Below are positions 28,779-38,168 of a stretch of 40,709 nt of DNA, one piece after another. Source of the stretch: an uncultured Granulosicoccaceae bacterium. GTDB taxonomy: Bacteria > Pseudomonadota > Gammaproteobacteria > Granulosicoccales > Granulosicoccaceae. The notes beneath the pieces were generated by a model. The model saw nothing but the letters and a program-made list of their open reading frames with translations. It was not told the DNA's origin and searched no databases. The position numbers and the translations under genes were made by a program. Positions within the stretch are counted from its first letter, which is position 1. Each line of letters starts with the position of its first letter. The stretch spans positions 1 through 40,709 of the forward strand of contig CALHOU010000096.1 of the NCBI GenBank assembly GCA_938035945.1. Reading direction: 5' to 3'.

Positions 28779-30059
28779 ATGTTCAAGATAGATGCAAATG
28801 ACCAACTAGCAGTAATCGGCTTAGGCTATGTCGGCTTACCCTTGGCTGTGGAATTTGGTAAAGGCTCGCCAACGATTGGCTTTGATATTAATCAGGAACG
28901 CATCGACGAGCTCAACAAAAAGCACGATCGAACGCTTGAAGTCAGCACCGAGGAAATGCAAGAAGCCAAGCACTTAAGCTTCACCAGCAACATAGAAGAC
29001 TTAAAATCGTGCAAGGTTTTTATCGTCACCGTGCCAACGCCCATCAATAGCCATAAGCAGCCCGACCTCACACCGTTGATTAAGGCCAGCGAAGCGATTG
29101 GTTCGGTTATGCAACCGGGCGTGGTGGTTATCTACGAATCCACGGTTTACCCTGGGGCAACTGAGGAGGTGTGTGTGCCGATTCTTGAACGGGTGTCGGG
29201 ACTGAAATTTAACACCGATTTCTACGCCGGGTACAGCCCTGAACGGATTAACCCAGGCGATAAAGAACACCGGGTCAGCACCATTATGAAAGTCACCGCC
29301 GGTTCCACACCTGAAGTGGCTGCCGAAGTTGATCATCTTTATAAGCGCATTATCACTGCCGGCACGCACAGCGCCAGTAGCATTAAGGTGGCGGAAGCTG
29401 CAAAAGTTATCGAGAACACACAACGCGATTTGAACATTGCGCTTATTAACGAGCTGGCCATTATTTTTGACAGACTTGGCATAGACACACTCGAAGTGTT
29501 GGAAGCTGCTGGCACTAAGTGGAACTTCCTGCCGTTTCGCCCAGGCTTGGTCGGCGGCCATTGCATTAGCGTTGACCCCTATTACCTGACGCATAAGGCT
29601 CAGGAGATTGGCTATCATCCACAGGTTATTTTGTCTGGCCGACAAATCAACGATAGCATGGGTGAATTCGTCGCCAGCCAAGTGGTAAAAATGCTAACCC
29701 AACGCCGAGTGCACGTCGTGGGCGCAAACATTTTAATTCTTGGCTTGGCATTTAAAGAAAACTGTCCTGACCTGCGTAACACGCGGGTGGTGGATATTAT
29801 CGGCGAACTTGATAATTACCACGCCAACGTTGAAGTGTATGACCCTTGGGTCGACCCGGCTGAGGCCGAGCACGAATACAACATCACACCAGTGCCAACG
29901 CTTGAAGACGGTCGCTACGATGCAATTATCCTGGCGGTTGGACACAAAGAATTTATTGATATGGGCACAGATAAGATTCGTGCACTTGGGCGCGACGAGC
30001 ACATTTTATACGATATAAAAAGTGCGCTGCCCAAAGACGGCGTGGACGCAAGATTGTAA
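28779..30059 (+). CDS. tviB: TviB/VipA-type UDP-N-acetylglucosamine 6-dehydrogenase
   Basis: A 426-residue NAD-dependent enzyme of the UDP-glucose/GDP-mannose dehydrogenase family. GLGYVG is at residues 14-19 and the catalytic Cys is at 262 in [11 protein letters not shown]. By eye it follows Salmonella TviB closely over its length (for example [33 protein letters not shown]). It therefore probably oxidises UDP-GlcNAc to UDP-GlcNAcA and not UDP-glucose. The ATG at 28779 is chosen because AAGG precedes it; a TTG five codons earlier is possible. It probably supplies an acidic sugar for the polymer of this locus. Confidence 0.85.
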   Translation: MFKIDANDQLAVIGLGYVGLPLAVEFGKGSPTIGFDINQERIDELNKKHDRTLEVSTEEMQEAKHLSFTSNIEDLKSCKVFIVTVPTPINSHKQPDLTPLIKASEAIGSVMQPGVVVIYESTVYPGATEEVCVPILERVSGLKFNTDFYAGYSPERINPGDKEHRVSTIMKVTAGSTPEVAAEVDHLYKRIITAGTHSASSIKVAEAAKVIENTQRDLNIALINELAIIFDRLGIDTLEVLEAAGTKWNFLPFRPGLVGGHCISVDPYYLTHKAQEIGYHPQVILSGRQINDSMGEFVASQVVKMLTQRRVHVVGANILILGLAFKENCPDLRNTRVVDIIGELDNYHANVEVYDPWVDPAEAEHEYNITPVPTLEDGRYDAIILAVGHKEFIDMGTDKIRALGRDEHILYDIKSALPKDGVDARL

Positions 30060-30102
30060 TTGTCTCCTATTCACCTTTTGAATTGACCTACGGCTCACTA
30101 CT

Positions 30103-31110
30103 ATGAAAGTCCTGATCACCGGAACCGCCGGCTTTATCGGCTCTACCCTTGCGTTAAAACTGCTCGCGCGTGGCGATGAAGTCATTGGCATCGATAACGT
30201 TAATGATTACTACGACCCCAATTTAAAACTCGCTCGGCTAGAACGTGTTAAAGCGTACGATGGCTTTACTGAAGTGCGGGGGGATTTGGAAAACCGTGAC
30301 TTGGTGGCCGATGCGTTTAAAACACATAAGCCTGAGCGCGTTGTAAATTTGGCCGCGCAAGCCGGTGTTCGGTATTCGCTTGAAAACCCCTATGCCTATT
30401 TAGATGCCAATGTATTGGGCTTTATGAATATCCTGGAGAACTGTCGCTATCACGACGTTGAGCACCTAGTGTATGCCTCTTCAAGTTCGGTTTACGGCAA
30501 TCACACCAATATGCCGTTCTCTATCCATGAGTCAGTTGACCACCCAGTGAGTTTGTACGCGGCTACTAAAAAATCAAACGAACTGATGGCACACACCTAC
30601 AGCCATTTGTTTAACATCCCAACCACAGGTCTTCGGTTCTTCACCGTGTATGGCCCATGGGGTCGCCCAGACATGGCCTTGTTCCTGTTCACCGACAGCA
30701 TTTTAAAAGGCAAACCCATCAACGTATTCAACTATGGCAAGCACAAGCGCGATTTCACCTACGTTGAAGACATCGTTGAAGGGGTCACGCGTACGCTGGA
30801 TAACATCGCCACGCCAAACCCCGATTGGGATTCAAATAAGCCAGACCCAGCCACCAGTAGTGCACCGTTTCGGGTGTATAACATCGGCAACAACAAGCCT
30901 GTGGACTTAGAACACTACATCCACGTGCTGGAAGAATGCCTTGGCAAGAAAGCTGAAAAGAATTTGCTACCACTGCAAGCCGGTGATGTGCCAGATACCT
31001 ATGCAGATGTGAGTGACTTGATAAACGATGTCGACTACAAACCTGATACCAGCGTTGAAGATGGTATTGCACGCTTTGTTGAGTGGTATCGCGAATACTA
31101 CAAAGTGTAA
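30103..31110 (+). CDS. UDP-uronate 4-epimerase-type NAD-dependent epimerase
   Basis: A 335-residue extended short-chain dehydrogenase. It has TGTAGFIG at the N-terminus, SSSSVYG at 126-132 and the catalytic YAATK (Tyr152, Lys156). The pattern [20 protein letters not shown] plus [19 protein letters not shown] is that of CapI/LspL/GAE enzymes, which convert UDP-glucuronate to UDP-galacturonate. Because the preceding gene is TviB-like, the true substrate could be UDP-GlcNAcA, giving UDP-GalNAcA. The 43-base spacing points to one transcript. Confidence 0.85.
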   Translation: MKVLITGTAGFIGSTLALKLLARGDEVIGIDNVNDYYDPNLKLARLERVKAYDGFTEVRGDLENRDLVADAFKTHKPERVVNLAAQAGVRYSLENPYAYLDANVLGFMNILENCRYHDVEHLVYASSSSVYGNHTNMPFSIHESVDHPVSLYAATKKSNELMAHTYSHLFNIPTTGLRFFTVYGPWGRPDMALFLFTDSILKGKPINVFNYGKHKRDFTYVEDIVEGVTRTLDNIATPNPDWDSNKPDPATSSAPFRVYNIGNNKPVDLEHYIHVLEECLGKKAEKNLLPLQAGDVPDTYADVSDLINDVDYKPDTSVEDGIARFVEWYREYYKV

Positions 31111-31138
31111 GCGATTGTATGAAAATCGCTGGCACGCA

Positions 31139-31918
31139 TTACAGGCGGCCGGCGATTTTATAAAACACCAGTCCGACCACTTCATGCAGCACCGAATCAA
31201 ACTTGGTCAACGCTGTCATCTGTGGCCATAGAGTATAGAGCGGCACATTCTCAAGTCCGTGCTTATCCACACCCACGGCACAAACTGTCAAACCCTGCTT
31301 TTCAAACGTCGCTTTAGCGCGCTTCATATGCAGCGCCGCTGTCACCAAATTGATGTGTTCGTCAAATTCGCGGCCATCGATAAGCTTTTTTATGTTAACC
31401 GCATTCTCATACGTATTTGCCGATGTACCTTCGGCATACAAACGTGATTCATCAATGCCCAACTCAACTAATAGATGGCTCATTACAGCCGCTTCGCTGA
31501 CCTCAGCAATACCACCGCCAGCTATCAGCACTGGCACATCTGGGTATCGTCTGGCTAAATTTCTTGCAGCAATCGCGCGAACGTAGGAGCGGGGGTACAA
31601 AGATTCAACTTGCGATGCTTTCGTCGCGTCTGATCTGATCCCGCCCCCTAGCAAAACGATCGGTCGAGCTGCCAAACACTCAGGCTCGGCTGAAAATTGG
31701 CTTTCAAAATAAACCAGCATTGGATTGACCACACTAGGGGCGCTTGCAAAACAAACCGCACCTACCCAAATCAGCCCACCCAATACTAAACACAAATTAA
31801 GTCGCTTCCACGCGAGGACGCACAGAAAGCACAAGGACAGCAAAAACAGCAGTCCAATGGGGTCAACAATCAAATCCCGAACTTGGGTTAGAAACATAAG
31901 CGCGAATTTAGGCAACAA
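31139..31918 (-). CDS. DUF218 (YdcF/ElyC/SanA-like) membrane protein
   Basis: A 259-residue protein with two N-terminal membrane helices (about 17-38 and 42-61) and a DUF218 domain in the periplasm. Domain marks are PIVLLGGGI, PVLIAGGGIAEVSEAAVM, EGTSANTYENAVN and LVTAALHMKRA. The layout is that of E. coli ElyC, linked to undecaprenyl-phosphate and cell-envelope metabolism. It is convergent with the epimerase, so placement next to the polysaccharide locus may be functional or accidental. The catalytic activity of the family is unproven. Confidence 0.8.
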   Translation of the reverse strand: MLPKFALMFLTQVRDLIVDPIGLLFLLSLCFLCVLAWKRLNLCLVLGGLIWVGAVCFASAPSVVNPMLVYFESQFSAEPECLAARPIVLLGGGIRSDATKASQVESLYPRSYVRAIAARNLARRYPDVPVLIAGGGIAEVSEAAVMSHLLVELGIDESRLYAEGTSANTYENAVNIKKLIDGREFDEHINLVTAALHMKRAKATFEKQGLTVCAVGVDKHGLENVPLYTLWPQMTALTKFDSVLHEVVGLVFYKIAGRL

Positions 31919-32002
31919 AAAGTGAGTCTAGCCCGAATTGGAGCAACAATTAGTCCCATTAGGGGTTTATGATTGATATCATCATCATAGTCTGTACATA
32001 TA

Positions 32003-32998
32003 GTGAAAAGCATAGGCGCTGCTATGGCCAACCCTGACCCCAATAATCTGAATCAGCTGCGCCAACTGCGCTCCTTTTGTGAAGCGGCGCAATCGGGCAG
32101 TTTTTCCAAAGCGGCGGAGAAACTAAAACTCTCGCAACCGTCTGTGTCCTTACAGATCCAAGCGCTAGAAAAAGATCTGGATACCTTGCTGTTTGAACGC
32201 AGTGGTCCGAAGATTCGCTTAACACCCGCCGGTGAGTTGTTGCTGGAAATGGCCCGACCACTGGTTGATGGCATATCGCGATTGTCAGATAGTTTTTCTG
32301 CGCGCTTGGGTAATGTGCACGCAGGTCCGTTGGATATTGCATCCGGGGAAGCCACACTGCTCTATATATTGCCTGACATCATCAATGCATTCTCTGGTGA
32401 GTATCCACAAATCGATTTAAAACTACATAACGTAACCGGCCAAGATGGGATGGCATTGCTCCGAGCCGACAATGTCGATTTTGCGGTTGGTTCTATGATC
32501 GATGTGCCAGATGATATGGTTTATCACCCTATCTATGATTTCAAACCTGCCCTCATCATGTGCAAAGGTCATCCGCTTGAAGCGAAAGAGAACATCACGC
32601 TAGAAGATATCAGTCATTATGGGTTGATTTTGCCGCCACGACACTTAAGTACATGGAGTGTTATTGATTTGATCTTTGAACAACACGGGCTGGAATACAA
32701 TGTGGTGATGGAAGTCGGTGGCTGGGAAGTGATTAAACGCTACGTGGAGTCTGGCACCGGGATTAGCATTGTTACCAGTATTTGTTTGCGTGGTTTTGAA
32801 AATTTGAGCGTACGTCCTATGGATGCATACTTCCCCACTCGCAGCTACGGCGTGGTTTATAGACGCGGTAAATTTTTATCACCTCAAGCAAAACGCTTTT
32901 TGGAGTTAATGGACGGAAACTTCTTTGCCAAGCAAACAGTGCCGCCATCCACGCGTAAAAAAGTGACTCGAGATGATGCGTTAATCACGCATTTGTAA
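32003..32998 (+). CDS. CysB-like LysR-family transcriptional regulator
   Basis: A 331-residue regulator with an N-terminal winged helix-turn-helix (about 17-77; GSFSKAAEKLKLSQPSVSLQIQALE) and a two-lobe effector domain. The effector domain ends with VVYRRGKFLSPQAKRFLELM, as in CysB and relatives. Two starts are possible: GTG at 32003 or ATG at 32024, neither with a strong ribosome site. It lies 54 bases before mnmA on the same strand. It does not face a divergent catabolic operon, so its target cannot be read from context; sulfur metabolism is a guess from the family. Confidence 0.85.
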   Translation: MKSIGAAMANPDPNNLNQLRQLRSFCEAAQSGSFSKAAEKLKLSQPSVSLQIQALEKDLDTLLFERSGPKIRLTPAGELLLEMARPLVDGISRLSDSFSARLGNVHAGPLDIASGEATLLYILPDIINAFSGEYPQIDLKLHNVTGQDGMALLRADNVDFAVGSMIDVPDDMVYHPIYDFKPALIMCKGHPLEAKENITLEDISHYGLILPPRHLSTWSVIDLIFEQHGLEYNVVMEVGGWEVIKRYVESGTGISIVTSICLRGFENLSVRPMDAYFPTRSYGVVYRRGKFLSPQAKRFLELMDGNFFAKQTVPPSTRKKVTRDDALITHL

Positions 32999-33021
32999 GC
33001 CCTTGGTCGATTATTTGCCAA

Positions 33022-33051
33022 ATACGCTGACTATTTATACGCTGACTATTT
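33022..33051 (+). repeat. Two tandem 15-bp repeats just before mnmA
   Basis: The unit ATACGCTGACTATTT occurs twice without a gap and ends one base before the mnmA ATG. It occupies the place where a ribosome site would be expected, and no Shine-Dalgarno sequence is visible. The length is a multiple of three. Confidence 0.9.
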
Positions 33052-33052
33052 A

Positions 33053-34183
33053 ATGAGCGACAATAAAGACACACACGTAATCGTTGGTATGTCCGGCGGT
33101 GTTGATTCATCGGTGGCAGCACTGCGCCTGGTGCAACAGGGTTATCAGGTGTCGGGCATCTTCATGCAAAACTGGGAAGACGATGATGAGCATTGCACGG
33201 CGCGTCAGGACTATCGCGACGCCAAAGGGGTTGCCGACAAGCTCAGCATTCCTTTAAGCACGGTTAACTTTGCCGATGAGTACTGGGATCGCGTATTCGC
33301 GCATTTTCTCACTGAATACGGTGCCGGTAGAACTCCTAACCCGGATATCCTGTGCAACAAGGAAATAAAATTTAACGCATTCTTAGATCATGCCCATGCA
33401 CAAGGCGCAGATGCCATTGCCACAGGACACTACGCGCAAGTCGGCCGAAACAATGGTGAAGTGCAGCTTTTGCGTGGCCACGACAATAATAAAGATCAAA
33501 GCTACTTTCTATATACTCTCAATCAACGCCAAGTGGGCGCTACCCTATTTCCGGTGGGTGATCTTGATAAGCCTGTGCTTCGGCAAATGGCGCAAGAGGC
33601 CGGCATTCATGTGCACAACAAGAAAGACAGCACCGGCATCTGTTTTATTGGCGAGCGCAAATTCAATACATTTTTATCAGAGTACTTACCAGCCCAGCCC
33701 GGGAAAATTTTTACCGATGCAGGCAATGAAATTGGTAAGCACAACGGTCTTATGTTTTATACGCTGGGTCAACGCCAAGGTTTAGGCATTGGTGGTACTG
33801 TGCAAGGTGATGAGTCACCGTGGTATGTATTGGCCAAAGACGTGCCCGACAATACCTTAATCGTGGGCCAAGGCCATGATCACCCCATGCTGTTTCGCAA
33901 TACCTTGTGGTCACACGACATGCATTGGGTGGCAGGACAACCGCCATCACATGAGTTTCGCTGTACGGCTAAGGTTCGCTACCGCCAGCAAGATCAAGCC
34001 GTACGCATTACAGTGTGCGAAAACGGTCATATCCATGCCTTGTTCGACGAACCCGTGCGTGCGATTACACCGGGCCAGTCGATTGTGTTGTATATGGATA
34101 AAGTCTGCCTGGGTGGCGGCGTGATAAGCGATTTTGGAGAAGACACCCAAGCATTGCAAAGTGGCCAAGCAGCCAACATCTAA
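33053..34183 (+). CDS. mnmA: tRNA-specific 2-thiouridylase MnmA
   Basis: A 376-residue enzyme that thiolates U34 of tRNA-Lys, -Glu and -Gln, taking sulfur from the TusE relay. The PP-loop SGGVDSS is at 14-20. The two catalytic cysteines are C101 ([10 protein letters not shown]) and C197 ([10 protein letters not shown]). The length is normal. The ATG at 33053 ([16 protein letters not shown]) has no ribosome site but directly follows a tandem repeat; no other start lies between it and the LysR stop in this frame. It is followed by hflD, as in E. coli. Confidence 0.96.
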   Translation: MSDNKDTHVIVGMSGGVDSSVAALRLVQQGYQVSGIFMQNWEDDDEHCTARQDYRDAKGVADKLSIPLSTVNFADEYWDRVFAHFLTEYGAGRTPNPDILCNKEIKFNAFLDHAHAQGADAIATGHYAQVGRNNGEVQLLRGHDNNKDQSYFLYTLNQRQVGATLFPVGDLDKPVLRQMAQEAGIHVHNKKDSTGICFIGERKFNTFLSEYLPAQPGKIFTDAGNEIGKHNGLMFYTLGQRQGLGIGGTVQGDESPWYVLAKDVPDNTLIVGQGHDHPMLFRNTLWSHDMHWVAGQPPSHEFRCTAKVRYRQQDQAVRITVCENGHIHALFDEPVRAITPGQSIVLYMDKVCLGGGVISDFGEDTQALQSGQAANI

Positions 34184-34209
34184 ATCAATACACAACTATA
34201 ATTTGCGGC

Positions 34210-34836
34210 ATGGCTACGATAAAAACCCACGAGAACCAGACTCTCGCGCTGGCAGGCGTATTTCAGGCGGTGCACCTGTGTAAAACACTGGCAACCACCG
34301 GGCAATGCGATCAGGACGAATTGCGCGGCACATTGCGCTCAATTCTAACCCTGAATAGCGAACGCGTTATCGATGCCTATGGCGGCTCGGCACAATCTAT
34401 CAGTAAAGGTTTACGCGTGTTGCGTAACCAGTTTGCTGGTAATGATGAAGCGCGCGATATAGAACTTGCCCGCTACGCGTTGGCACTAATTCAATTAGGT
34501 ACCAATGTGCTCAGCGATGGTCGAACCGTTGATGAGCTGCGCATTGGCATCAGTAAGGTGCAATCACAGGATGGCGATGTGGTCGACCCAGAGCTCATTA
34601 GCAACCTTGCCAATATCTATCGCAGCAGCATCAGCAACCTATCACCGCGTATCATGGTCAGTGGCGACCCAGGCTATTTAAACGACAACGACATTGCTTC
34701 AACTATCCGCGCAGCACTACTCGGTGGTGTGCGATCGGTTGTCTTATGGCGACAGTGTGGTGGAAATCGGCCGAAACTGATCATGCAGCGTTCGAACTAC
34801 GTAAAGATTGCAGACGGCTTACTAAATCCCGGTTAA
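34210..34836 (+). CDS. hflD: HflD, lysogenization regulator homologue
   Basis: A 208-residue helical protein of the HflD family, of normal length. Family marks are QTLALAGVFQAVHLC near the N-terminus, RYALALIQLG in the middle and IRAALLGGVRSVVLWRQCGGNR near the end. In E. coli HflD is peripheral to the inner membrane and can bind phage CII; its cellular role is unclear. The gene lies 26 bases after mnmA, the order conserved across gammaproteobacteria. Confidence 0.93.
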   Translation: MATIKTHENQTLALAGVFQAVHLCKTLATTGQCDQDELRGTLRSILTLNSERVIDAYGGSAQSISKGLRVLRNQFAGNDEARDIELARYALALIQLGTNVLSDGRTVDELRIGISKVQSQDGDVVDPELISNLANIYRSSISNLSPRIMVSGDPGYLNDNDIASTIRAALLGGVRSVVLWRQCGGNRPKLIMQRSNYVKIADGLLNPG

Positions 34837-34882
34837 CGTTTATCGTTGACGCGCACCCACTAACGCGTAGGAGTACTTCACC

Positions 34883-35242
34883 ATGAAAACGATAGAGACA
34901 GGTGAACGACTTGTGGCGAATATCCACAAGAAGGCGTTTTCCCCCTTGTTAAACTCGCGTGGCGAAGATATCGGTCAGTCGGTACTTCAATTGAACGATA
35001 AAGTGGCCAAAGGCGTTGGTTTCCACGCTTATAAAATGGCTCCGGGTATGACCACTGAAACCCACGTTCACACATCTGATGAGGAATTTTTTGTACTCGA
35101 AGGCGACCTTACCGACAATGACGGTACAGAATATGTGGCTGGAGACTTAGTGTTGTTGAAGGCTGGGACCGAACATAATTCAACAACGAAAAATGGTTGC
35201 ACCCTGCTTGTGTACATTCCAACGGCCGAGACACCGATCTAG
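34883..35242 (+). CDS. Small cupin-domain protein
   Basis: A 119-residue single-domain cupin resembling the ChrR C-terminal type. Metal ligand positions are visible in ETHVHTSDEEFFVLEGDL (two His and a Glu) and in KAGTEHNS (His). It is probably a metal-binding cytoplasmic protein, but whether enzyme or sensor is unknown. A TAGGAG lies about ten bases before the ATG. The gene ends before a shared terminator facing acnB. Confidence 0.8.
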   Translation: MKTIETGERLVANIHKKAFSPLLNSRGEDIGQSVLQLNDKVAKGVGFHAYKMAPGMTTETHVHTSDEEFFVLEGDLTDNDGTEYVAGDLVLLKAGTEHNSTTKNGCTLLVYIPTAETPI

Positions 35243-35293
35243 TAAAGAGTAGTAAAAGAGAATCCAAAGATAGAACAGATACATTCGTGCAAG

Positions 35294-35319
35294 AAAAATG
35301 GCGCCCTATGGCGCCATTT
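35294..35319. terminator. Hairpin terminator between the cupin gene and acnB
   Basis: A 10-bp perfect stem, AAATGGCGCC/GGCGCCATTT (35296-35305 with 35310-35319), around a CTAT loop. It is flanked by As on the left and a short T-run on the right, so it can serve both convergent transcripts. Confidence 0.8.
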
Positions 35320-35352
35320 CGTTATTCACCAGCAGAACCGGTAATCTGGATA

Positions 35353-37959
35353 CTAAGCGGATATCTGAATTGATACCGGAATATCCTTGAACTTCACTTT
35401 CGACGAATCGGCTGAATCCTGGAATTCTGCTATTTCATTGAAGTTCAAGTAACGATAGATTTCATCACCCATCGAATTAATGTTCTTCATGTATTCCATA
35501 TATTCAGCAGGAGTTGGGAATCGGCCCAACAATGCAGCGATTGCCGCTAATTCAGCCGAACTTAAATACACGTTGGCATCTTTACCAAGCCGGTTAGGAA
35601 AGTTGCGCGTGGACGTTGACACCACTGTGGCACCCGGTTTAACTCGAGCCTGGTTCCCCATACACAAAGAGCAACCTGGAACTTCCAAACGCGCACCAGC
35701 AGCACCGAAGATGTTGTAGTAACCCTCTTCTTTTAGTTGATGCTCATCCATCCGCGTTGGCGGTGCAATCCAGAGAACGGTATCAACGTATTCGCCGGCT
35801 TGCTGAATCAACTTACCTGCCGCACGGTAGTGGCCGATGTTAGTCATGCAAGAACCGATAAACACTTCATCGATTTCAACTTTTCCGATTTCGCTTAAGG
35901 ATTTAACATCGTCAGGGTCGTTCGGACAAGCCAATAGCGGTTCCTTGATTTCATTTAAATCGATCTCAATGGTTTCAAAGTATTCAGCGTTTGCATCCGC
36001 TTCTAATAGCGTTGGGTTGGCCAACCAATCTTCCATGGCGCGTGCACGACGCTCCAGTGTACGAGGATCGTCATAACCTTGATCGATCATCCAACGAAGT
36101 AGCGTTACGTTTGACGTGATGTATTCCTTTAGAGGCTCAATATCAAGTTTGATGGTACAACCACCGGCCGAACGTTCAGCCGTTGCATCCGCCAATTCGA
36201 AGGCTTGTTCAAGTTTAAGATCTTTTAATCCTTCAATTTCAATACAACGACCAGAGAATACGTTCTTCTTACCTTTCTTCTCAATGGTCAGCAAACCGCG
36301 TTTAAGCGCCGCGTGTGGAATCGCGTTTACCAGGTCACGCAAGGTAATGCCCGGTTGCATCTCGCCTTTGAATCGAACCAAAACAGATTCAGGCATATTC
36401 AATGGCATAACACCGGTTGCCGCAGCAAACGCCACCAAACCCGAACCTGCCGGGAATGAAATGCCCATTGGAAAACGCGTGTGCGAATCACCACCGGTGC
36501 CAACCGTGTCCGGCAGCAACATGCGGTTAAGCCACGAGTGGATGATGCCGTCACCGGGGCGAAGGGATACGCCACCACGGGTGGTCATAAAGTCTGGCAA
36601 GGTGTGGTGAGTGCCAACATCAATCGGTTTAGGATAGGCCGCTGTGTGACAGAACGACTGCATAACCAAGTCGGCCGAGAAGCCCAAGCAAGCTAAGTCT
36701 TTTAGTTCGTCACGGGTCATTGGACCGGTGGTATCTTGCGAACCAACGGTTGTCATGATCGGTTCAACGTACTGTCCAGGGCGAACACCATCGACACCGC
36801 AAGCTTTACCAACAATTTTTTGCGCAAGGGTATAGCCTGCATCACTCGCATCGCTCGCTTCTGGGCGTTGAAATACAGCGTTAACCGGTCGGCCCAAAGC
36901 AGCACAAGCACGATCAGATAAACCGCGGCCAATGATTAACGGGATTCGTCCATTGGCACGTACTTCGTCGAGTAATACGTTGGTGCTAAGTTCAAATTCA
37001 CACAACACTTCATCGGTGCCGTGGCGTGTCACTTTGCCATCGTGTGGGTAAATGTCGATAACATCGCCCATGCCCATTTGGCTAACATCACATTCGATTG
37101 GCAATGCGCCCGAATCTTCCATGGTGTTAAAAAAGATCGGCGCTATTTTAGTGCCTAAACAGATACCACCTTCACGCTTGTTTGGCACGTGTGGAATATC
37201 CTCACCGGTTAACCACAACACCGTGTTGGTAGCAGACTTACGCGATGAACCCGTTCCAACAACGTCACCCACATAAGCAACTGGATGACCTTTTTCTTTT
37301 AATGCTTCGATCTCATCGATAGGTGAATCAGACAAACCTTCGCGAGGGAATTTATGAAAAGCCTTCGCGTGCAATGGAATGTCTGGTCGTGACCATGCAT
37401 CTTCTGCAGGGGATAGGTCATCGGTGTTTGTTTCACCCGGTACTTTAAAGACGGTAACCGTAATTTTTTGCGGCACTTCAGGACGCGATGTAAACCATTC
37501 AGCATCGGCCCATGATTCCATAATAGTTTTAGCGTATGCATTGCCTTTGTCGGTTTTTTCTTTCACGTCGTGAAACGCTTCGAACATAAGCAAGGTATGC
37601 GACAACGCTTTTGTAGCTGCTGGAGCCAACTCATCGTTATCCAGGAACTCAATTAAGGATACGATGTTATAACCGCCAAGCATAGTACCAAGCAGCTCAA
37701 CCGCTTCAACATTGGATACCAGCGGTGAGTTCGCTTCGCCTTTGGCAACGGCTGTTAAAAACGCAGCTTTTACATAAGCGGCTTCATCAACACCTGCCGG
37801 TACGCGGTTTGTCAGAAGGTCGAGAATGAATTCATCTTCGCCCTTCGGAGGCGACTTAAGCAGTTCGACAAGTTGAGCAGTTTGTTCTGCGTTTAGTGGT
37901 TGTGGTACCACGCCAAGCGCGGCGCGTTCCTCTACATGTTGTCGGTATGCTGCGAGCAT
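35353..37959 (-). CDS. acnB: Aconitate hydratase B
   Basis: An 868-residue TCA-cycle enzyme that converts citrate to isocitrate and also hydrates 2-methyl-cis-aconitate. The AcnB-specific order is present: N-terminal HEAT-like domain, swivel domain ([17 protein letters not shown]), then the Fe-S domains. The 4Fe-4S ligands are in [11 protein letters not shown] and [10 protein letters not shown], with a third Cys upstream in the SFCHTAA region. The length equals E. coli AcnB (865). GAGGAAT lies just before the ATG, and a hairpin precedes that in the leader. Confidence 0.97.
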   Translation of the reverse strand: MLAAYRQHVEERAALGVVPQPLNAEQTAQLVELLKSPPKGEDEFILDLLTNRVPAGVDEAAYVKAAFLTAVAKGEANSPLVSNVEAVELLGTMLGGYNIVSLIEFLDNDELAPAATKALSHTLLMFEAFHDVKEKTDKGNAYAKTIMESWADAEWFTSRPEVPQKITVTVFKVPGETNTDDLSPAEDAWSRPDIPLHAKAFHKFPREGLSDSPIDEIEALKEKGHPVAYVGDVVGTGSSRKSATNTVLWLTGEDIPHVPNKREGGICLGTKIAPIFFNTMEDSGALPIECDVSQMGMGDVIDIYPHDGKVTRHGTDEVLCEFELSTNVLLDEVRANGRIPLIIGRGLSDRACAALGRPVNAVFQRPEASDASDAGYTLAQKIVGKACGVDGVRPGQYVEPIMTTVGSQDTTGPMTRDELKDLACLGFSADLVMQSFCHTAAYPKPIDVGTHHTLPDFMTTRGGVSLRPGDGIIHSWLNRMLLPDTVGTGGDSHTRFPMGISFPAGSGLVAFAAATGVMPLNMPESVLVRFKGEMQPGITLRDLVNAIPHAALKRGLLTIEKKGKKNVFSGRCIEIEGLKDLKLEQAFELADATAERSAGGCTIKLDIEPLKEYITSNVTLLRWMIDQGYDDPRTLERRARAMEDWLANPTLLEADANAEYFETIEIDLNEIKEPLLACPNDPDDVKSLSEIGKVEIDEVFIGSCMTNIGHYRAAGKLIQQAGEYVDTVLWIAPPTRMDEHQLKEEGYYNIFGAAGARLEVPGCSLCMGNQARVKPGATVVSTSTRNFPNRLGKDANVYLSSAELAAIAALLGRFPTPAEYMEYMKNINSMGDEIYRYLNFNEIAEFQDSADSSKVKFKDIPVSIQISA

Positions 37960-37974
37960 GTTTATTCCTCTTGT

Positions 37975-37997
37975 CGAACCCCAAATTGGGGCGTTCG
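37975..37997 (-). promoter_or_regulatory. Hairpin in the acnB leader
   Basis: CGAAC...GTTCG encloses CCCC-AAATT-GGGG, giving a stem of about nine pairs with one bulge. On the acnB mRNA it ends five bases before the GAGGAAT ribosome site. A position this close could tune ribosome access. Confidence 0.5.
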
Positions 37998-38064
37998 ATT
38001 GTTAATAACCGTGAACCGAATGGGTGTGCAGATGTGCGCACCTACTGGTTATATCGGTAGATTT

Positions 38065-38094
38065 GCTTAATAGGCTTAATAATAGGCTTTAATA
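38065..38094. repeat. Three near-identical AT-rich repeats upstream of acnB
   Basis: GCTTAATA, GGCTTAATA and GGCTTTAATA follow each other within 30 bases, about 110-135 bases before the acnB start. On the minus strand a weak -10 (TATAAC, 38054-38049) lies just downstream, so they could be binding sites for a regulator. No known consensus is recognised. Confidence 0.5.
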
Positions 38095-38168
38095 ACGTGA
38101 CAGTACGCAATGAATCTAGTTCAGCTACGAAAAATGCGGTATTTGCAGTTTTTCCGGTACAGAACAAG

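Noticed and set aside
29001..29681. 226-codon open frame on the minus strand
   Set aside because: It lies entirely antisense to the well-supported dehydrogenase gene, and its translation resembles no protein family I recognise. It is a shadow of codon usage.
13890..31110. Exosortase / PEP-CTERM system
   Set aside because: Several genes resemble those of exosortase-linked EPS loci, but no exosortase (multi-helix Cys/Arg/His protein) and no PEP-CTERM tail protein is encoded in the window.
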